Part shown: positions 34,782-43,497 of the stretch, in pieces | How positions within the stretch are numbered: the first letter of the stretch is position 1 | Layout of the letters: every line of letters begins with the position of its first letter | Assembly: GCF_045635475.1 (NCBI RefSeq) | Contig: NZ_JBJGXI010000039.1 | Span: 1 to 52,262, forward strand | Direction of reading: 5' to 3' | Origin: JBJGXI01 sp045635475 | Lineage (GTDB): Bacteria > Bacillota > Bacilli > Bacillales > Amphibacillaceae | Length of the DNA stretch: 52,262 bases | Notes under the pieces: generated by a model | Database searches by the model: none | What the model was told of the DNA's origin: nothing | What the model saw: the letters and a program-made list of their open reading frames with translations, nothing else | Translations under genes and position numbers: made by a program

Positions 34782-35684
34782 ATGAAGAAATATATAGCTT
34801 TTGATGTTGGTGGAACGAATGTGAAGCATGGGTTGCTCGATGAACAAGGGGCGATTCTCACAAAAGATAAGTATCCGACACAAAGAGAACATTTGGATAA
34901 GTTCCTAATTGATATGGTCGCTGTTATTCGAAGTTATCAGGAAAGTAACGACGATGTGGAAGGTATCGCGATTAGTTTACCCGGAGCTATCAATACAGAA
35001 ACCGGTTTCGCTTATTTTGGAGGGGCGATAACTGCTTTAGATCGTCAGAATATAACGCAGTTACTTGCAGTACACACATCACTACCAATAGAGGTTGAAA
35101 ATGATGGAAATTGTGTTGCTTTAGCAGAAAAGTTTAACGGAAATGCAACAGAATGTAGCAATTTCATTTGTTTTACTATTGGAACGGGCATTGGCGGAGG
35201 AATTTATGTAAATAACCAAATTGTTCACGGGCATAACTTTAGAGGTGGAGAATTTGGGTTCATGGTCACGCGGGGAAGTGAAGAAGATCGCCAGTCTATG
35301 CATGACAATGCTGCTACCGGTAGCCTTATCAAAATATATAAAGCATTTAAAGGTATTCCCGAATCGGAGCGAGTTGAAGGTATCGTGATTTTTGAAGAAG
35401 CGGAAACGAATGAACAGGTCAAAGAAATTGTTGAAACTTGGCTGCAAAGTATCAGTTTTGGAATTTATAATTTGGCAGTAGCATTAAATCCAGAGAAAAT
35501 ACTCATCGGTGGAGCAGTTAGTAGTAGAGATGATTTATTAGAGGGCATAAATAAATATCTAGTAAAGTTACCTCAATGGCATTTATTGAAAGTTCCGTTA
35601 GAGACATGCAAGCATCATAATGATGCAGGTTTGTTAGGTGCGTTTAACAACTTTTTGACGAAAAGCAATAAAATTTCACAATAA
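34782..35684 (+). CDS. ROK family sugar kinase-like protein
   Basis: This 300-residue actin-like ATPase-fold protein has FDVGGTNVKHGL (phosphate 1), VENDGNCVALAE with the catalytic Asp, and IGTGIGGGIYV (phosphate 2). The ROK zinc motif CxCGxxGC is missing; the corresponding region reads HNFRGGEFGFM. So it may phosphorylate a hexose such as glucose, N-acetylmannosamine or a beta-glucoside-derived sugar, without the structural zinc. GGAGGTAG lies before ATG 34782. It is a single gene inserted between ydbT and the rhomboid gene. Confidence 0.85.
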   Translation: MKKYIAFDVGGTNVKHGLLDEQGAILTKDKYPTQREHLDKFLIDMVAVIRSYQESNDDVEGIAISLPGAINTETGFAYFGGAITALDRQNITQLLAVHTSLPIEVENDGNCVALAEKFNGNATECSNFICFTIGTGIGGGIYVNNQIVHGHNFRGGEFGFMVTRGSEEDRQSMHDNAATGSLIKIYKAFKGIPESERVEGIVIFEEAETNEQVKEIVETWLQSISFGIYNLAVALNPEKILIGGAVSSRDDLLEGINKYLVKLPQWHLLKVPLETCKHHNDAGLLGAFNNFLTKSNKISQ

Positions 35685-35689
35685 AAAAA

Positions 35690-35725
35690 CATCCCCAGAT
35701 AATTATTTTTTCTGGGGATGCTGAT
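35690..35725. terminator. Bidirectional terminator between ROK and rhomboid genes
   Basis: CATCCCCAGA/TCTGGGGATG stem (35690-35699 with 35711-35720) with A-rich and T-rich flanks, between convergent genes. Confidence 0.85.
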
Positions 35726-35763
35726 TTTTAAATTTTCTTTCACGCGCTCATTAAGCTTTTTAT

Positions 35764-36537
35764 TTAAAAGAAGCTTTGAAGCAATCTGCCAAATATGCCG
35801 ATTAGCACAAGTCCCCCAATAATAATCCAAAGGACAGGTTTACCCCAGCTGTTCATCCTTCTTTTTTTCTGCCAGCGATTCGGGTTAAAGTTTACTGATC
35901 CCTCGCGTGGTGCTCTTCGGTTACGCCATGGTGAAAATGCTTTGGACCCGATAAGCATGATTGGTCCAAGTACTAAGCCTGCAATAAAGCCAAACAAATG
36001 ACCTTCCACATGGATTCCTGGCTGAAGAAATGTCATAATTAAACCTATAACAATAATTACTGTCACGATTTGAGCATTTGCTTTGTCAATTAAATCTTTA
36101 CGCATAAATACCATGTAAGCATAAACACCAAATAATCCGTATACAGCACCAGATGCACCGTAATGCGCTTGTATGGAAAGCGGGTCTAAAAAGAAGGGAA
36201 CTAGGTTGCCTACTATGCCTGTTAATAAATACGTTAAAATAAATTTGAATTTACCTAGCATTTGTTCTAATGCTGGCCCGAATAATACGAGTGAAAAAGA
36301 ATTAAATAAAACATGCATAACACCATATGGATCGTGAATGAATATCGGTGTGACTATGCGCCAATACTGACCTGCTGACACTGCATAATTTACTCCTGTT
36401 CCTAACTGGAGAATTTCATTACCAAATGGTAATCCGAGAAATGTAATTAACCATATAACTAATTGTAATGCAATAATCGACGTTACTATTGGATAGAATC
36501 GAATAAATTCACGGAAGCTTTCGGTTCGAATAAACAT
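35764..36537 (-). CDS. Rhomboid family intramembrane serine protease
   Basis: This 257-residue protein has six to seven membrane helices. The catalytic dyad is Ser129 in GASGAVYG and His180 in HLFGFIAG; His75 and Asn79 in MHVLFNS form the oxyanion site. It corresponds to B. subtilis YdcA by position next to acpS. It cleaves membrane proteins within the bilayer; substrates are unknown. It is divergent from acpS. Confidence 0.9.
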   Translation of the reverse strand: MFIRTESFREFIRFYPIVTSIIALQLVIWLITFLGLPFGNEILQLGTGVNYAVSAGQYWRIVTPIFIHDPYGVMHVLFNSFSLVLFGPALEQMLGKFKFILTYLLTGIVGNLVPFFLDPLSIQAHYGASGAVYGLFGVYAYMVFMRKDLIDKANAQIVTVIIVIGLIMTFLQPGIHVEGHLFGFIAGLVLGPIMLIGSKAFSPWRNRRAPREGSVNFNPNRWQKKRRMNSWGKPVLWIIIGGLVLIGIFGRLLQSFF

Positions 36538-36671
36538 AGTTGAGCTCCTTTATCAAAAAATTTTACATATATATCATACTGCACGAAGTTAGCAATGCAC
36601 AAACATTTACAACAATGAAATTAACGCAGTTTCGCTATAATCTAATACATAATGTAATTAAAGAGGGTAGG

Positions 36672-37040
36672 ATGAATGTGATTAAAGGAATTGGTATTGA
36701 TATTATAGAGTTAGATAGAGTGAAAAATAGTTTGGAGCGAAATAATCGTCTAGTTGAAAGAGTTCTGACCGAAAAGGAAATTGTTGAATTCAATCAGATT
36801 TCATCAGAAACTAGAAAGATTGAATTTTTTGCTGGTAGGTTTTCCGTAAAAGAAGCTTATGCAAAGGCTAACGGAACTGGAATTGGAAAATTAAGTTTTA
36901 AGGATATCGAAGTAAGCAAAAATCAGCTGGGTGCACCTCAGATAACTGTTAGAAATCAAGGGGACGAGCGCATTTTTGTATCTATATCACATAGTAATAA
37001 TTATGTGGTAACGCAAGTGATTATAGAAGATTTTCGATAG
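36672..37040 (+). CDS. acpS: Holo-[acyl-carrier-protein] synthase
   Basis: This 122-residue enzyme transfers the 4'-phosphopantetheine of CoA to the conserved serine of ACP, essential for fatty acid synthesis. It has GIGIDIIELDRV with the Mg-binding Asp and FFAGRFSVKEAYAKANG with the Glu and catalytic Lys. ATG 36672 is chosen; GTG 36678 is better spaced from GAGGG and would give 120 residues. A TATAAT box (36636-36641) lies upstream. Confidence 0.93.
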   Translation: MNVIKGIGIDIIELDRVKNSLERNNRLVERVLTEKEIVEFNQISSETRKIEFFAGRFSVKEAYAKANGTGIGKLSFKDIEVSKNQLGAPQITVRNQGDERIFVSISHSNNYVVTQVIIEDFR

Positions 37041-37120
37041 AAATATAGTAGCTTGTCAGGCTAGTCTGCATAATCATATTGTTTGTCTCATATATTTTAG
37101 TGCGGGTAGGAGGGAATAAA

Positions 37121-38638
37121 GTGCACATCGTTATCGCAAAAGAAATGTACGAAATAGACCGTTTTGCAATCGAAGAAGTTAAGATGGATGGAAAGCTGCT
37201 AATGGAGAACGCAGGGAGGGCAATTGCCGGCCGTATCGCATCCATGATCGACAATAGCCAAGTAGTTCTTGTCCTAGTTGGAAGTGGGAATAATGGCGGG
37301 GATGGTTTCGTTATTGCAAGAACACTTCTGAAGTATGGGTATACAGTAACTGTATTACAACTAGTAGTGGACGAGAAAATTACGGGTGATGCTGGTTACC
37401 ACAAGCAACTTTTTGTGCGATCAGGTGGACGTATTGATGCATTGAGGTCAGCTGATGTAATCGGTGAATTACTGAAACAGGCAGATGTAATCGTTGATGC
37501 TATGTTAGGGATCGGTATTAAAGGTCCATTAAGACCACCGTTCGATTCCGTTGTCAAAGCAATCAATACTTCCAATCTGTATACCATATCAGTAGATATA
37601 CCTAGCGGTGTACCTGCAGATGAAGTGTCAGCTGCTTTTATTGGTACGAAGGCTGATTACACGTTTGTTTTAGAAGCACCTAAGATGAGTGCCTTCTTGC
37701 AAGCTACTGCTGCTTACTATGGGAAGTGGGAAGTTGTTGATATAGGATTGCCCATCCAAGCCTTTGATAGCTACCAAAAACGTCAAGTGTGGGGACAAGA
37801 AGAATTTTTATCAACCCTTCCACAAAGAGAGCAATTTTCTTATAAGGGTAGTCACGGTAAAGGGCTTGTTATAGGTGGATCGATGCGTATGCCTGGTTCT
37901 GTAGCATTAACTACTATGGCTGCACTGCGGGCAGGAGCTGGTCTTATCACAGTTGGTACGGTTGCAGAAACGATTCCTACCATTGCTTCACAATGTGCGG
38001 AAGCAATGTATCTACCGTTAACTGGCCGGAATGGAGAAATTATAGACGGTAGCATCCAAACTTCGGCATATGATGCAATTGTAATCGGTATGGGAATGGG
38101 CAGAGAAAAAGCTACTGGACAATTTGTGCGAAAGCTCGTTTCTGAAGCGCAAATACCTGTAATTATCGATGCTGATGGTATCTTTCATATCAAACAGGAG
38201 ATGCAGGTATTGTCTAATAGGAAAAGTGCAACTGTGTTAACCCCGCACGTGGGTGAAATGTCATTGTTAACAGGTATTCCAGTTTCTGATATATTAGCAA
38301 AGCCTTTTACAATCTCCAAAAACTTTGCCAGCACCTACCAAGTTTATCTTGTCTTAAAGGGCCCATTTACAATTATCACGGATCCCTGGGGAAGACAAAC
38401 GGTTTCAACTAGCGGTAACCCTGGTTTAGCAAAAGGGGGAAGTGGAGACGTGCTTTCTGGAATTCTTCTTGCAATGATCATGCAGGATGAGTCATTGTCC
38501 ATCGCCTTATCCAATGGATGTTACCTTCACGGAGACGCTGCTGATCGAACTGTTTCCACTAAGCATTCGGAGCAAGATCTAGTAGCGACAGATGTTATTG
38601 AAGGCTTAGCTTCTGTCTTTCGTACATTTCATAAATAA
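37121..38638 (+). CDS. nnr: Bifunctional NAD(P)H-hydrate epimerase/ADP-dependent dehydratase
   Basis: This 505-residue repair enzyme corrects hydrated NADH and NADPH. The N-terminal YjeF_N epimerase domain (about 1-205) has GSGNNGGDGFVIAR. The C-terminal carbohydrate-kinase-like dehydratase domain (about 225-500) has TPHVGEMSLLTG and NPGLAKGGSGDVLSG, the latter with the catalytic Asp. The start is GTG at 37121, with GGAGGG 7 bases upstream; an upstream in-frame start has no site. The position after acpS is conserved in bacilli. Confidence 0.93.
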   Translation: MHIVIAKEMYEIDRFAIEEVKMDGKLLMENAGRAIAGRIASMIDNSQVVLVLVGSGNNGGDGFVIARTLLKYGYTVTVLQLVVDEKITGDAGYHKQLFVRSGGRIDALRSADVIGELLKQADVIVDAMLGIGIKGPLRPPFDSVVKAINTSNLYTISVDIPSGVPADEVSAAFIGTKADYTFVLEAPKMSAFLQATAAYYGKWEVVDIGLPIQAFDSYQKRQVWGQEEFLSTLPQREQFSYKGSHGKGLVIGGSMRMPGSVALTTMAALRAGAGLITVGTVAETIPTIASQCAEAMYLPLTGRNGEIIDGSIQTSAYDAIVIGMGMGREKATGQFVRKLVSEAQIPVIIDADGIFHIKQEMQVLSNRKSATVLTPHVGEMSLLTGIPVSDILAKPFTISKNFASTYQVYLVLKGPFTIITDPWGRQTVSTSGNPGLAKGGSGDVLSGILLAMIMQDESLSIALSNGCYLHGDAADRTVSTKHSEQDLVATDVIEGLASVFRTFHK

Positions 38639-38653
38639 AAGGTGTGCCTGTTC

Positions 38654-38680
38654 CCTTTGTCCTTTGAATCGAGACAAAGG
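38654..38680 (+). promoter_or_regulatory. Hairpin covering the ydcC ribosome binding site
   Basis: CCTTTGTC (38654-38661) pairs perfectly with GACAAAGG (38673-38680). The right arm includes AAAGG of the ribosome binding site AAAGGAG, so folding would hide it. It could be a translational control. Confidence 0.45.
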
Positions 38681-38690
38681 AGTTGTGAGC

Positions 38691-39707
38691 ATGTTGAAGA
38701 AATTAAGCATAGGGATAATGGTAACCCTATTAATTTTAGTATTAGCTGCGTGTGGTCAAAAATCGAAAGAAGATGTTGTCAATAAATTAGAGCAGACGCT
38801 GGAGGATATGAGCGGTTATCAAGCACAAGCAAGCATGAGTTTGAAAACTGGAGAAGAAAGTCAAAAATACAATATCGATATTGCACATAAGAAAAAAGAT
38901 TATTATCGTGTAATGTTAAAAAATGATCAAGATAAAGAGGGTAGTCAGATTATTCTTAAGAACGATGATGGTGTGTTTGTATTAACGCCTGCTTTAAATA
39001 AGAGCTTTAAATTCCAAAGCGATTGGCCTAATAATAGCAGTCAACCATACTTGTATCAATCGCTTGTGAAAGACGTATTGAGTGATGCAGAAGCTACTTT
39101 CAAAGCTACCGAAAATCATTTTGTATTCGAAACTAAGACAAATTATCAAAACAACAACAATTTACCATACCAAGAAATTTATTTTAATAAGAAAACATTT
39201 ACACCAGTCATGGTGAAAGTGTTAGATAAAGATAAAAATATACTTGTTGAAGTGGAGTTCTCCTCCTTTGAGTTAAATCCGGAGCTAGCGGAAGACACAT
39301 TTGAGATTGAAAAAAATATGACTAGCAGTCTACTTGGTGTTCCGGCTATGGCAGAAGCTACGGATGTTGAGTTTGAGATTCTCTATCCGGCCACTAATCT
39401 AGGGGCGGAGTTAGCAGAATCTAAAGAAGTAGAGACAACAAATGGGAAGCGCGTTATTTTAACTTATGAAGGTGCTAAGAACTTCACCTTAGTACAAGAA
39501 CAAGTGACTGCTTATCCGGCAAGTACAACATCTCCAGAGATGATCGAAGGTGAGCCAGTGAGTTTAGGTTTTACAATGGCGGCATTATCTAGCAACTCAT
39601 TAGAATGGAACCATAACGGGGTTAATTACTATTTAGCAACGGAGGAATTAACAAGAGAAGAAATGATTGAAGTTGCAACTTCTATCTCTCAAACAGCAGT
39701 CAAATAA
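38691..39707 (+). CDS. ydcC: YdcC family lipoprotein (LolA-like fold)
   Basis: This 338-residue lipoprotein has signal peptide IGIMVTLLILVLAAC and lipid-anchor Cys21. The mature part has a LolA/LppX-like beta-fold in the first 200 residues (SGYQAQASMSLKTGEE) and a C-terminal DUF4367-like part. B. subtilis YdcC occupies the same place, between nnr/acpS and alr, and is sporulation-associated. The ATG at 38691 matches the signal peptide start. The ligand is unknown. Confidence 0.85.
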   Translation: MLKKLSIGIMVTLLILVLAACGQKSKEDVVNKLEQTLEDMSGYQAQASMSLKTGEESQKYNIDIAHKKKDYYRVMLKNDQDKEGSQIILKNDDGVFVLTPALNKSFKFQSDWPNNSSQPYLYQSLVKDVLSDAEATFKATENHFVFETKTNYQNNNNLPYQEIYFNKKTFTPVMVKVLDKDKNILVEVEFSSFELNPELAEDTFEIEKNMTSSLLGVPAMAEATDVEFEILYPATNLGAELAESKEVETTNGKRVILTYEGAKNFTLVQEQVTAYPASTTSPEMIEGEPVSLGFTMAALSSNSLEWNHNGVNYYLATEELTREEMIEVATSISQTAVK

Positions 39708-39717
39708 TTATTGTTGC

Positions 39718-39757
39718 AAGCAGGCTCGAGCAGTAGGGTCTGCTTTTATTTTTTTGT
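39718..39757 (+). terminator. Terminator after ydcC
   Basis: A 10-bp stem with two G-U pairs (39718-39727 with 39736-39745) is followed by a long T-rich run. Confidence 0.85.
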
Positions 39758-39803
39758 TTTCCATTAACAATCCCTTCCATCACTTTCCGCTAACAATTAC
39801 CGT

Positions 39804-39832
39804 TTGACATCTATCCGCTCAGAGTAAATAAT
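39804..39832 (+). promoter_or_regulatory. Promoter of alr
   Basis: TTGACA (39804-39809), a 17-base spacer and AATAAT (39827-39832), 35 bases before the start codon. Confidence 0.65.
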
Positions 39833-39867
39833 GATAAAAACAGATTTTCCTTTTAGGAGAGGTCGAA

Positions 39868-40989
39868 GTGACAGAGAAAACATTTTATCGAGATTCCTGG
39901 GCAAATATTCATTTGAATCATATAGCGTTTAATATACAGCAACTAAAGCAACGCCTCTCCCCCGATACGAATATATATGCTGTGGTTAAGGCGAATGCCT
40001 ATGGCCATGGCGACATTGAGGTTGCGAAGACAGCCTTAGAAGCTGGTGCTCCCCGCTTAGCAGTCGCTATTCTTGATGAGGCAATTCGGTTAAGAGATGC
40101 AGGCATTACTGTTCCTATTCTGGTGATGGGCTGGATCCGACCTGAAGATGTTTGGATTGCAGCTGAGCGTGATATAACCGTTACGTTTTTCCAAAAGCAG
40201 TGGCTAGAACAAGTGAAGAAAATGGATTTTTCAAAACCACTCACACTGCATATGAAGTGGGATACAGGAATGGGTCGAATCGGCATTCGTGAGGAAGCAG
40301 AATTAATAGAAGTACTGCATAACTTAAATGATGATCGGTTTAAGCTTGAAGGTATTTTCACCCACTTTGCGACAGCGGATGAAGCAGAAATAGCTTACTA
40401 CAAGGAACAGCAAACCCGGTTTAATCAGTTATTTGCTTGCTTTCAAGCACACTGGACTAAACCTGTTATTCTTCATACCGGTAATAGTGCAGCGAGTATG
40501 CGGTTTCCGGAAGAAATGAAACACTTTGTGAGATTTGGTATTTCTATGTACGGTTTATACCCTTCAAAAGTAGCAAAAGCTGAAGAACCGATTAAATTAA
40601 AACCTGCGATGTCACTACACAGTAGACTAATACACGTTAAAAAGGTGCCGGCTCAAACGGCTATCAGTTATGGAGCAACCTATAAGACTGATAAAGAAGA
40701 ATGGATAGGTACCGTACCGCTTGGGTATGCCGATGGGATCATCCGAAAACTGCAAGGGATGGACGTATTAGTGAATGGCCAAAGAATGCCGATTGTCGGG
40801 AGAGTTTGCATGGACCAATTTATGGTAAAACTAGATCAGTCCTATCCGATAGGCACGTTAGTTACTATAATTGGCAGTCAATCAGGAAACGCGATTGAGA
40901 TGGATGAAATAGCTGATTATCTAGATACAATTTCGTATGAAGTTGCTTGCACAATTAGCGCAAGGGTCCCAAGATTATACCGAGAATAG
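39868..40989 (+). CDS. alr: Alanine racemase
   Basis: This 373-residue PLP enzyme makes D-alanine for peptidoglycan. It has an N-terminal TIM barrel with PLP-lysine Lys41 in VVKANAYGHG and a C-terminal beta domain with catalytic Tyr268 in ISYGATY. The region VGRVCMDQFMVKL is also conserved. The start is GTG with AGGAGAGG upstream. It is directly upstream of the toxin-antitoxin pair, as in B. subtilis. Confidence 0.95.
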   Translation: MTEKTFYRDSWANIHLNHIAFNIQQLKQRLSPDTNIYAVVKANAYGHGDIEVAKTALEAGAPRLAVAILDEAIRLRDAGITVPILVMGWIRPEDVWIAAERDITVTFFQKQWLEQVKKMDFSKPLTLHMKWDTGMGRIGIREEAELIEVLHNLNDDRFKLEGIFTHFATADEAEIAYYKEQQTRFNQLFACFQAHWTKPVILHTGNSAASMRFPEEMKHFVRFGISMYGLYPSKVAKAEEPIKLKPAMSLHSRLIHVKKVPAQTAISYGATYKTDKEEWIGTVPLGYADGIIRKLQGMDVLVNGQRMPIVGRVCMDQFMVKLDQSYPIGTLVTIIGSQSGNAIEMDEIADYLDTISYEVACTISARVPRLYRE

Positions 40990-41086
40990 CAGGGTTTTCT
41001 GATTTTTACAACCATGTTTGGCATGAAAAACCTATTTTTGGTATACAATGAGGAAGAATAAATTTACATCTAAAAATTTGTATATT

Positions 41087-41119
41087 GGCTTTGCAAAGCC
41101 TAATAGACAATGATATGAT
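41087..41119 (+). promoter_or_regulatory. Promoter and palindrome upstream of ndoAI
   Basis: TTGCAA (41091-41096), a 17-base spacer and TATGAT (41114-41119). The -35 lies inside a perfect 14-bp palindrome GGCTTTGCAAAGCC (41087-41100), a plausible site for antitoxin autoregulation. Confidence 0.5.
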
Positions 41120-41169
41120 TATAAATGGACAATAGATCGGGCTTGTAGATTTGGTGGAGGTGTATGGTT

Positions 41170-41445
41170 GTGTCAGAGAGCTTGCAAGAAGTTATTGTAA
41201 AGTTGCCAAAAAACCTACTAAATGAGGTGAACGGTTTGATGAAACATGAAAACAGTGATCTGAGCGACTTTATTTGTCAAGCAACAAAATCGTATTTGCG
41301 TGATAAAAAAAAGCGTCACATTCGTGAATCCATGCAAAGAGGCTATATGGAAATGGCAAAAATAAATCTCAACATTGCTTCAGAGGCTTTCCAGGCTGAA
41401 GAGGAGGCGGAACACACCCTAGAGCGATTAGTGAGTGGGGTGTAA
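41170..41445 (+). CDS. ndoAI: Antitoxin EndoAI (MazE-like, ribbon-helix-helix)
   Basis: This 91-residue antitoxin binds and inhibits the mRNA interferase encoded next. An N-terminal ribbon-helix-helix (EVIVKLPKNLLNEVNGLM) mediates dimerisation and DNA binding; the C-terminal RRGYMEMAKINLNIASEA-like tail wraps the toxin. GTG at 41170 is chosen: it gives the MSES start seen in B. subtilis and lies 9 bases from GGTGGAGG. The upstream in-frame ATG at 41164 is too close to the site. Confidence 0.92.
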   Translation: MSESLQEVIVKLPKNLLNEVNGLMKHENSDLSDFICQATKSYLRDKKKRHIRESMQRGYMEMAKINLNIASEAFQAEEEAEHTLERLVSGV

Positions 41446-41449
41446 TAAT

Positions 41450-41800
41450 TTGATTGTAAAACGAGGCGAGGTTTATTTCGCCGATCTTTCCCCTGTCGTT
41501 GGATCGGAGCAGGGGGGCGTTCGTCCAGTATTGGTTTTGCAAAATGATATTGGTAATCGGTTTAGTCCAACAGTTATTGTTGCAGCGATTACCGCTCAGA
41601 TTCAAAAGGCCAAATTACCTACCCATGTAGAAATAGATGCCAAAAAGTATGGTTTTGAGCGTGACTCTGTTATTTTATTGGAGCAAATTCGAACAATTGA
41701 TAAGCAACGTTTAACTGATAAGATTACTCAATTAGATCAAGAGATGATGGAAAATATCAATAGTGCTTTGGAAATCAGTCTTGGTTTAACGGATTTTTAA
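41450..41800 (+). CDS. ndoA: mRNA interferase EndoA (MazF family)
   Basis: This 116-residue endoribonuclease of the MazF/PemK fold cleaves mRNA at UACAU in the B. subtilis homologue. The sequence VKRGEVYFADLSPVVGSEQG and the RPVLV segment are nearly identical to that homologue, as is YGFERDSVILLEQIRTIDK. The start is TTG at 41450, as length and homologue indicate, with GAGTGGGGTG upstream. It is 4 bases from the antitoxin stop. Confidence 0.94.
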   Translation: MIVKRGEVYFADLSPVVGSEQGGVRPVLVLQNDIGNRFSPTVIVAAITAQIQKAKLPTHVEIDAKKYGFERDSVILLEQIRTIDKQRLTDKITQLDQEMMENINSALEISLGLTDF

Positions 41801-41834
41801 CTAAATTTCCTATATTATAAGGTTGTTTCTGGTG

Positions 41835-41864
41835 CCCTTGTCATTAAATAGACAAGGGTTTTTT
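41835..41864 (+). terminator. Terminator after ndoA
   Basis: A perfect 8-bp stem CCCTTGTC/GACAAGGG (41835-41842 with 41851-41858) followed by six T. Confidence 0.9.
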
Positions 41865-41902
41865 AGTTTTTGCTTTTTCTTTTTCCGTAGATTACGTGTT
41901 TT

Positions 41903-42155
41903 AGCTAAACTCCGTCGTAGTGTAAAACAGGCGCTGTGGAAAAATACGCCCTTCCCTGCGGGGAACGCTCTACTCCTCCTCAATCGCAAAGTGCGCTCTC
42001 TGCGGGGGCTTCAGACTGTTCCTTTCCCACTGGAGTGGCGTATTTTTCCACAGCTTAGGGTAGTTTTCTGTTACACAGCTTTTATGAAGTGTAGGGACGG
42101 AGCGGTGCACATCTAAGTTCGTGAGCACCTACTACTACGTCGCATTTTACTTCTA
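41903..42155. repeat. Composite dispersed repeat, family B, short copy
   Basis: This near-identical relative of the repeat at 30803-31153 has the same ends and the same GCTGTGGAAAAATACGCC inverted repeat. It lacks the roughly 110-bp inner module of that copy. It fills the gap between ndoA and rsbR; no gene is supported in 41801-42263. Confidence 0.75.
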
Positions 42156-42263
42156 TTGTGACTCATAAATTTCCGTCACTTCAGTGACAAAATTCCTGAT
42201 TATTTGCACGATTTAAGGAAACGTGTAAAAATAGGTTTATGATAATTTCATAGGGGGAGAGAA

Positions 42264-43133
42264 ATGGACAAGAAGTTGAAGAAAATAGTGATTGAGAATA
42301 GTGATGAAATTATAAAAAACTGGCTAGAAAAGGTATCAAAAAATCGCCAGAATAAGTATACATCTTCCATTAGTGATGAAGTTTTTGAAAATACGAGCCG
42401 TGAATTTGTTAATGTTATTTTCACTATGGTTGAAAAAGAAGGAAGTATGGTCGAGTTAGATGATTTTTCTGAAAGCTTAATCAATATGGGGTGGCCACTA
42501 AGTTATATTACTGACGGAATTCAAGTGTTCCGCAGAGTGACGATCGATTTTATCGTAAATCAATTTCAGCAAGTAGACACTGAACGTGTAACCAACATAC
42601 TTGATATGGTTGATGAATGGATCGATCCAATTATTAACCAGTTAGTAAGTGAATATTCCGGTAGCTGGGAGCAAGTTGTTTCTTTGCAACGGGTCGCTTT
42701 ACAAGAATTATCTGCGCCACTAATACCAGTAATGGAGAACATCACAATCATGCCGTTGATCGGAACGATTGATACGGAACGGGCAAAATTGATTATGGAA
42801 AATTTATTAGATGGTGTGATTAAGCATAATGCAGAAGTTGTGTTAATCGACATTACTGGTGTACCTGTCGTGGATACGATGGTGGCTCACCATATTATAC
42901 AGGCAGCTGAAGCTGTAAGATTAATTGGTTCTACGTGTATCTTAGTAGGAATCCGTCCAGAAATTGCACAGACGATCGTTAATTTGGGGATTGATTTAAG
43001 TAAATTCCCAACGAAAAGTTCCTTACGTAAGGGATTCCAAACGGCATTAGAATTAACTAATCGCAAAATTCTTACACCTAATGATACAGAGCAGAGCATT
43101 GAGAAAATGTTACATTCTTTGGATAGGGAGTGA
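42264..43133 (+). CDS. rsbR: RsbR-type stressosome co-antagonist
   Basis: This 289-residue protein has an N-terminal non-haem globin-like sensory domain (about 1-140) and a C-terminal STAS domain. Thr171 (GTIDT) and Thr205 (VVDT) fall exactly at the two sites phosphorylated by RsbT in B. subtilis RsbRA. With RsbS and RsbT it builds the stressosome that senses environmental stress. AGGGGGAGAG precedes the ATG. Its stop overlaps the rsbS region. Confidence 0.95.
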   Translation: MDKKLKKIVIENSDEIIKNWLEKVSKNRQNKYTSSISDEVFENTSREFVNVIFTMVEKEGSMVELDDFSESLINMGWPLSYITDGIQVFRRVTIDFIVNQFQQVDTERVTNILDMVDEWIDPIINQLVSEYSGSWEQVVSLQRVALQELSAPLIPVMENITIMPLIGTIDTERAKLIMENLLDGVIKHNAEVVLIDITGVPVVDTMVAHHIIQAAEAVRLIGSTCILVGIRPEIAQTIVNLGIDLSKFPTKSSLRKGFQTALELTNRKILTPNDTEQSIEKMLHSLDRE

Positions 43134-43138
43134 AACTG

Positions 43139-43495
43139 ATGAGGATACCAATTTTAAAGCTACACAACTACCTTCTTATATCTATCCAAATAGAGTTGGA
43201 TGACAAATCTGCTATCCAGTTCCAAGAGGATTTACTAAACAAAATACATCAGAGCGGTGCAACCGGGGTTGTTATTGATCTCACATCGGTCGACATTATT
43301 GATTCTTTTATCGCAAAAGTATTAGGTGATGTCGTTTCTATGTCAGATTTAATGGGGGCAAAAGTTGTATTAACAGGTATTCAACCAGCAGTTGCAATAA
43401 CGTTAATGGATTTAGGGATTCATTTGCGAGATGTTCCAACTGCACTTAACTTGGAACAAGGCTTAATTCGATTGCAACAGGAATTGGAGGAATGA
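43139..43495 (+). CDS. rsbS: Stressosome scaffold RsbS
   Basis: This 118-residue single STAS-domain protein has the RsbT-phosphorylated serine in DIIDSFIAK (Ser56 here, Ser59 in B. subtilis numbering). ATG 43139 has AGGGAG 8 bases upstream. GTG 43130 would give the exact B. subtilis length and is an alternative. RsbS holds RsbT in the stressosome until phosphorylated. Confidence 0.94.
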   Translation: MRIPILKLHNYLLISIQIELDDKSAIQFQEDLLNKIHQSGATGVVIDLTSVDIIDSFIAKVLGDVVSMSDLMGAKVVLTGIQPAVAITLMDLGIHLRDVPTALNLEQGLIRLQQELEE

Positions 43496-43497
43496 GC

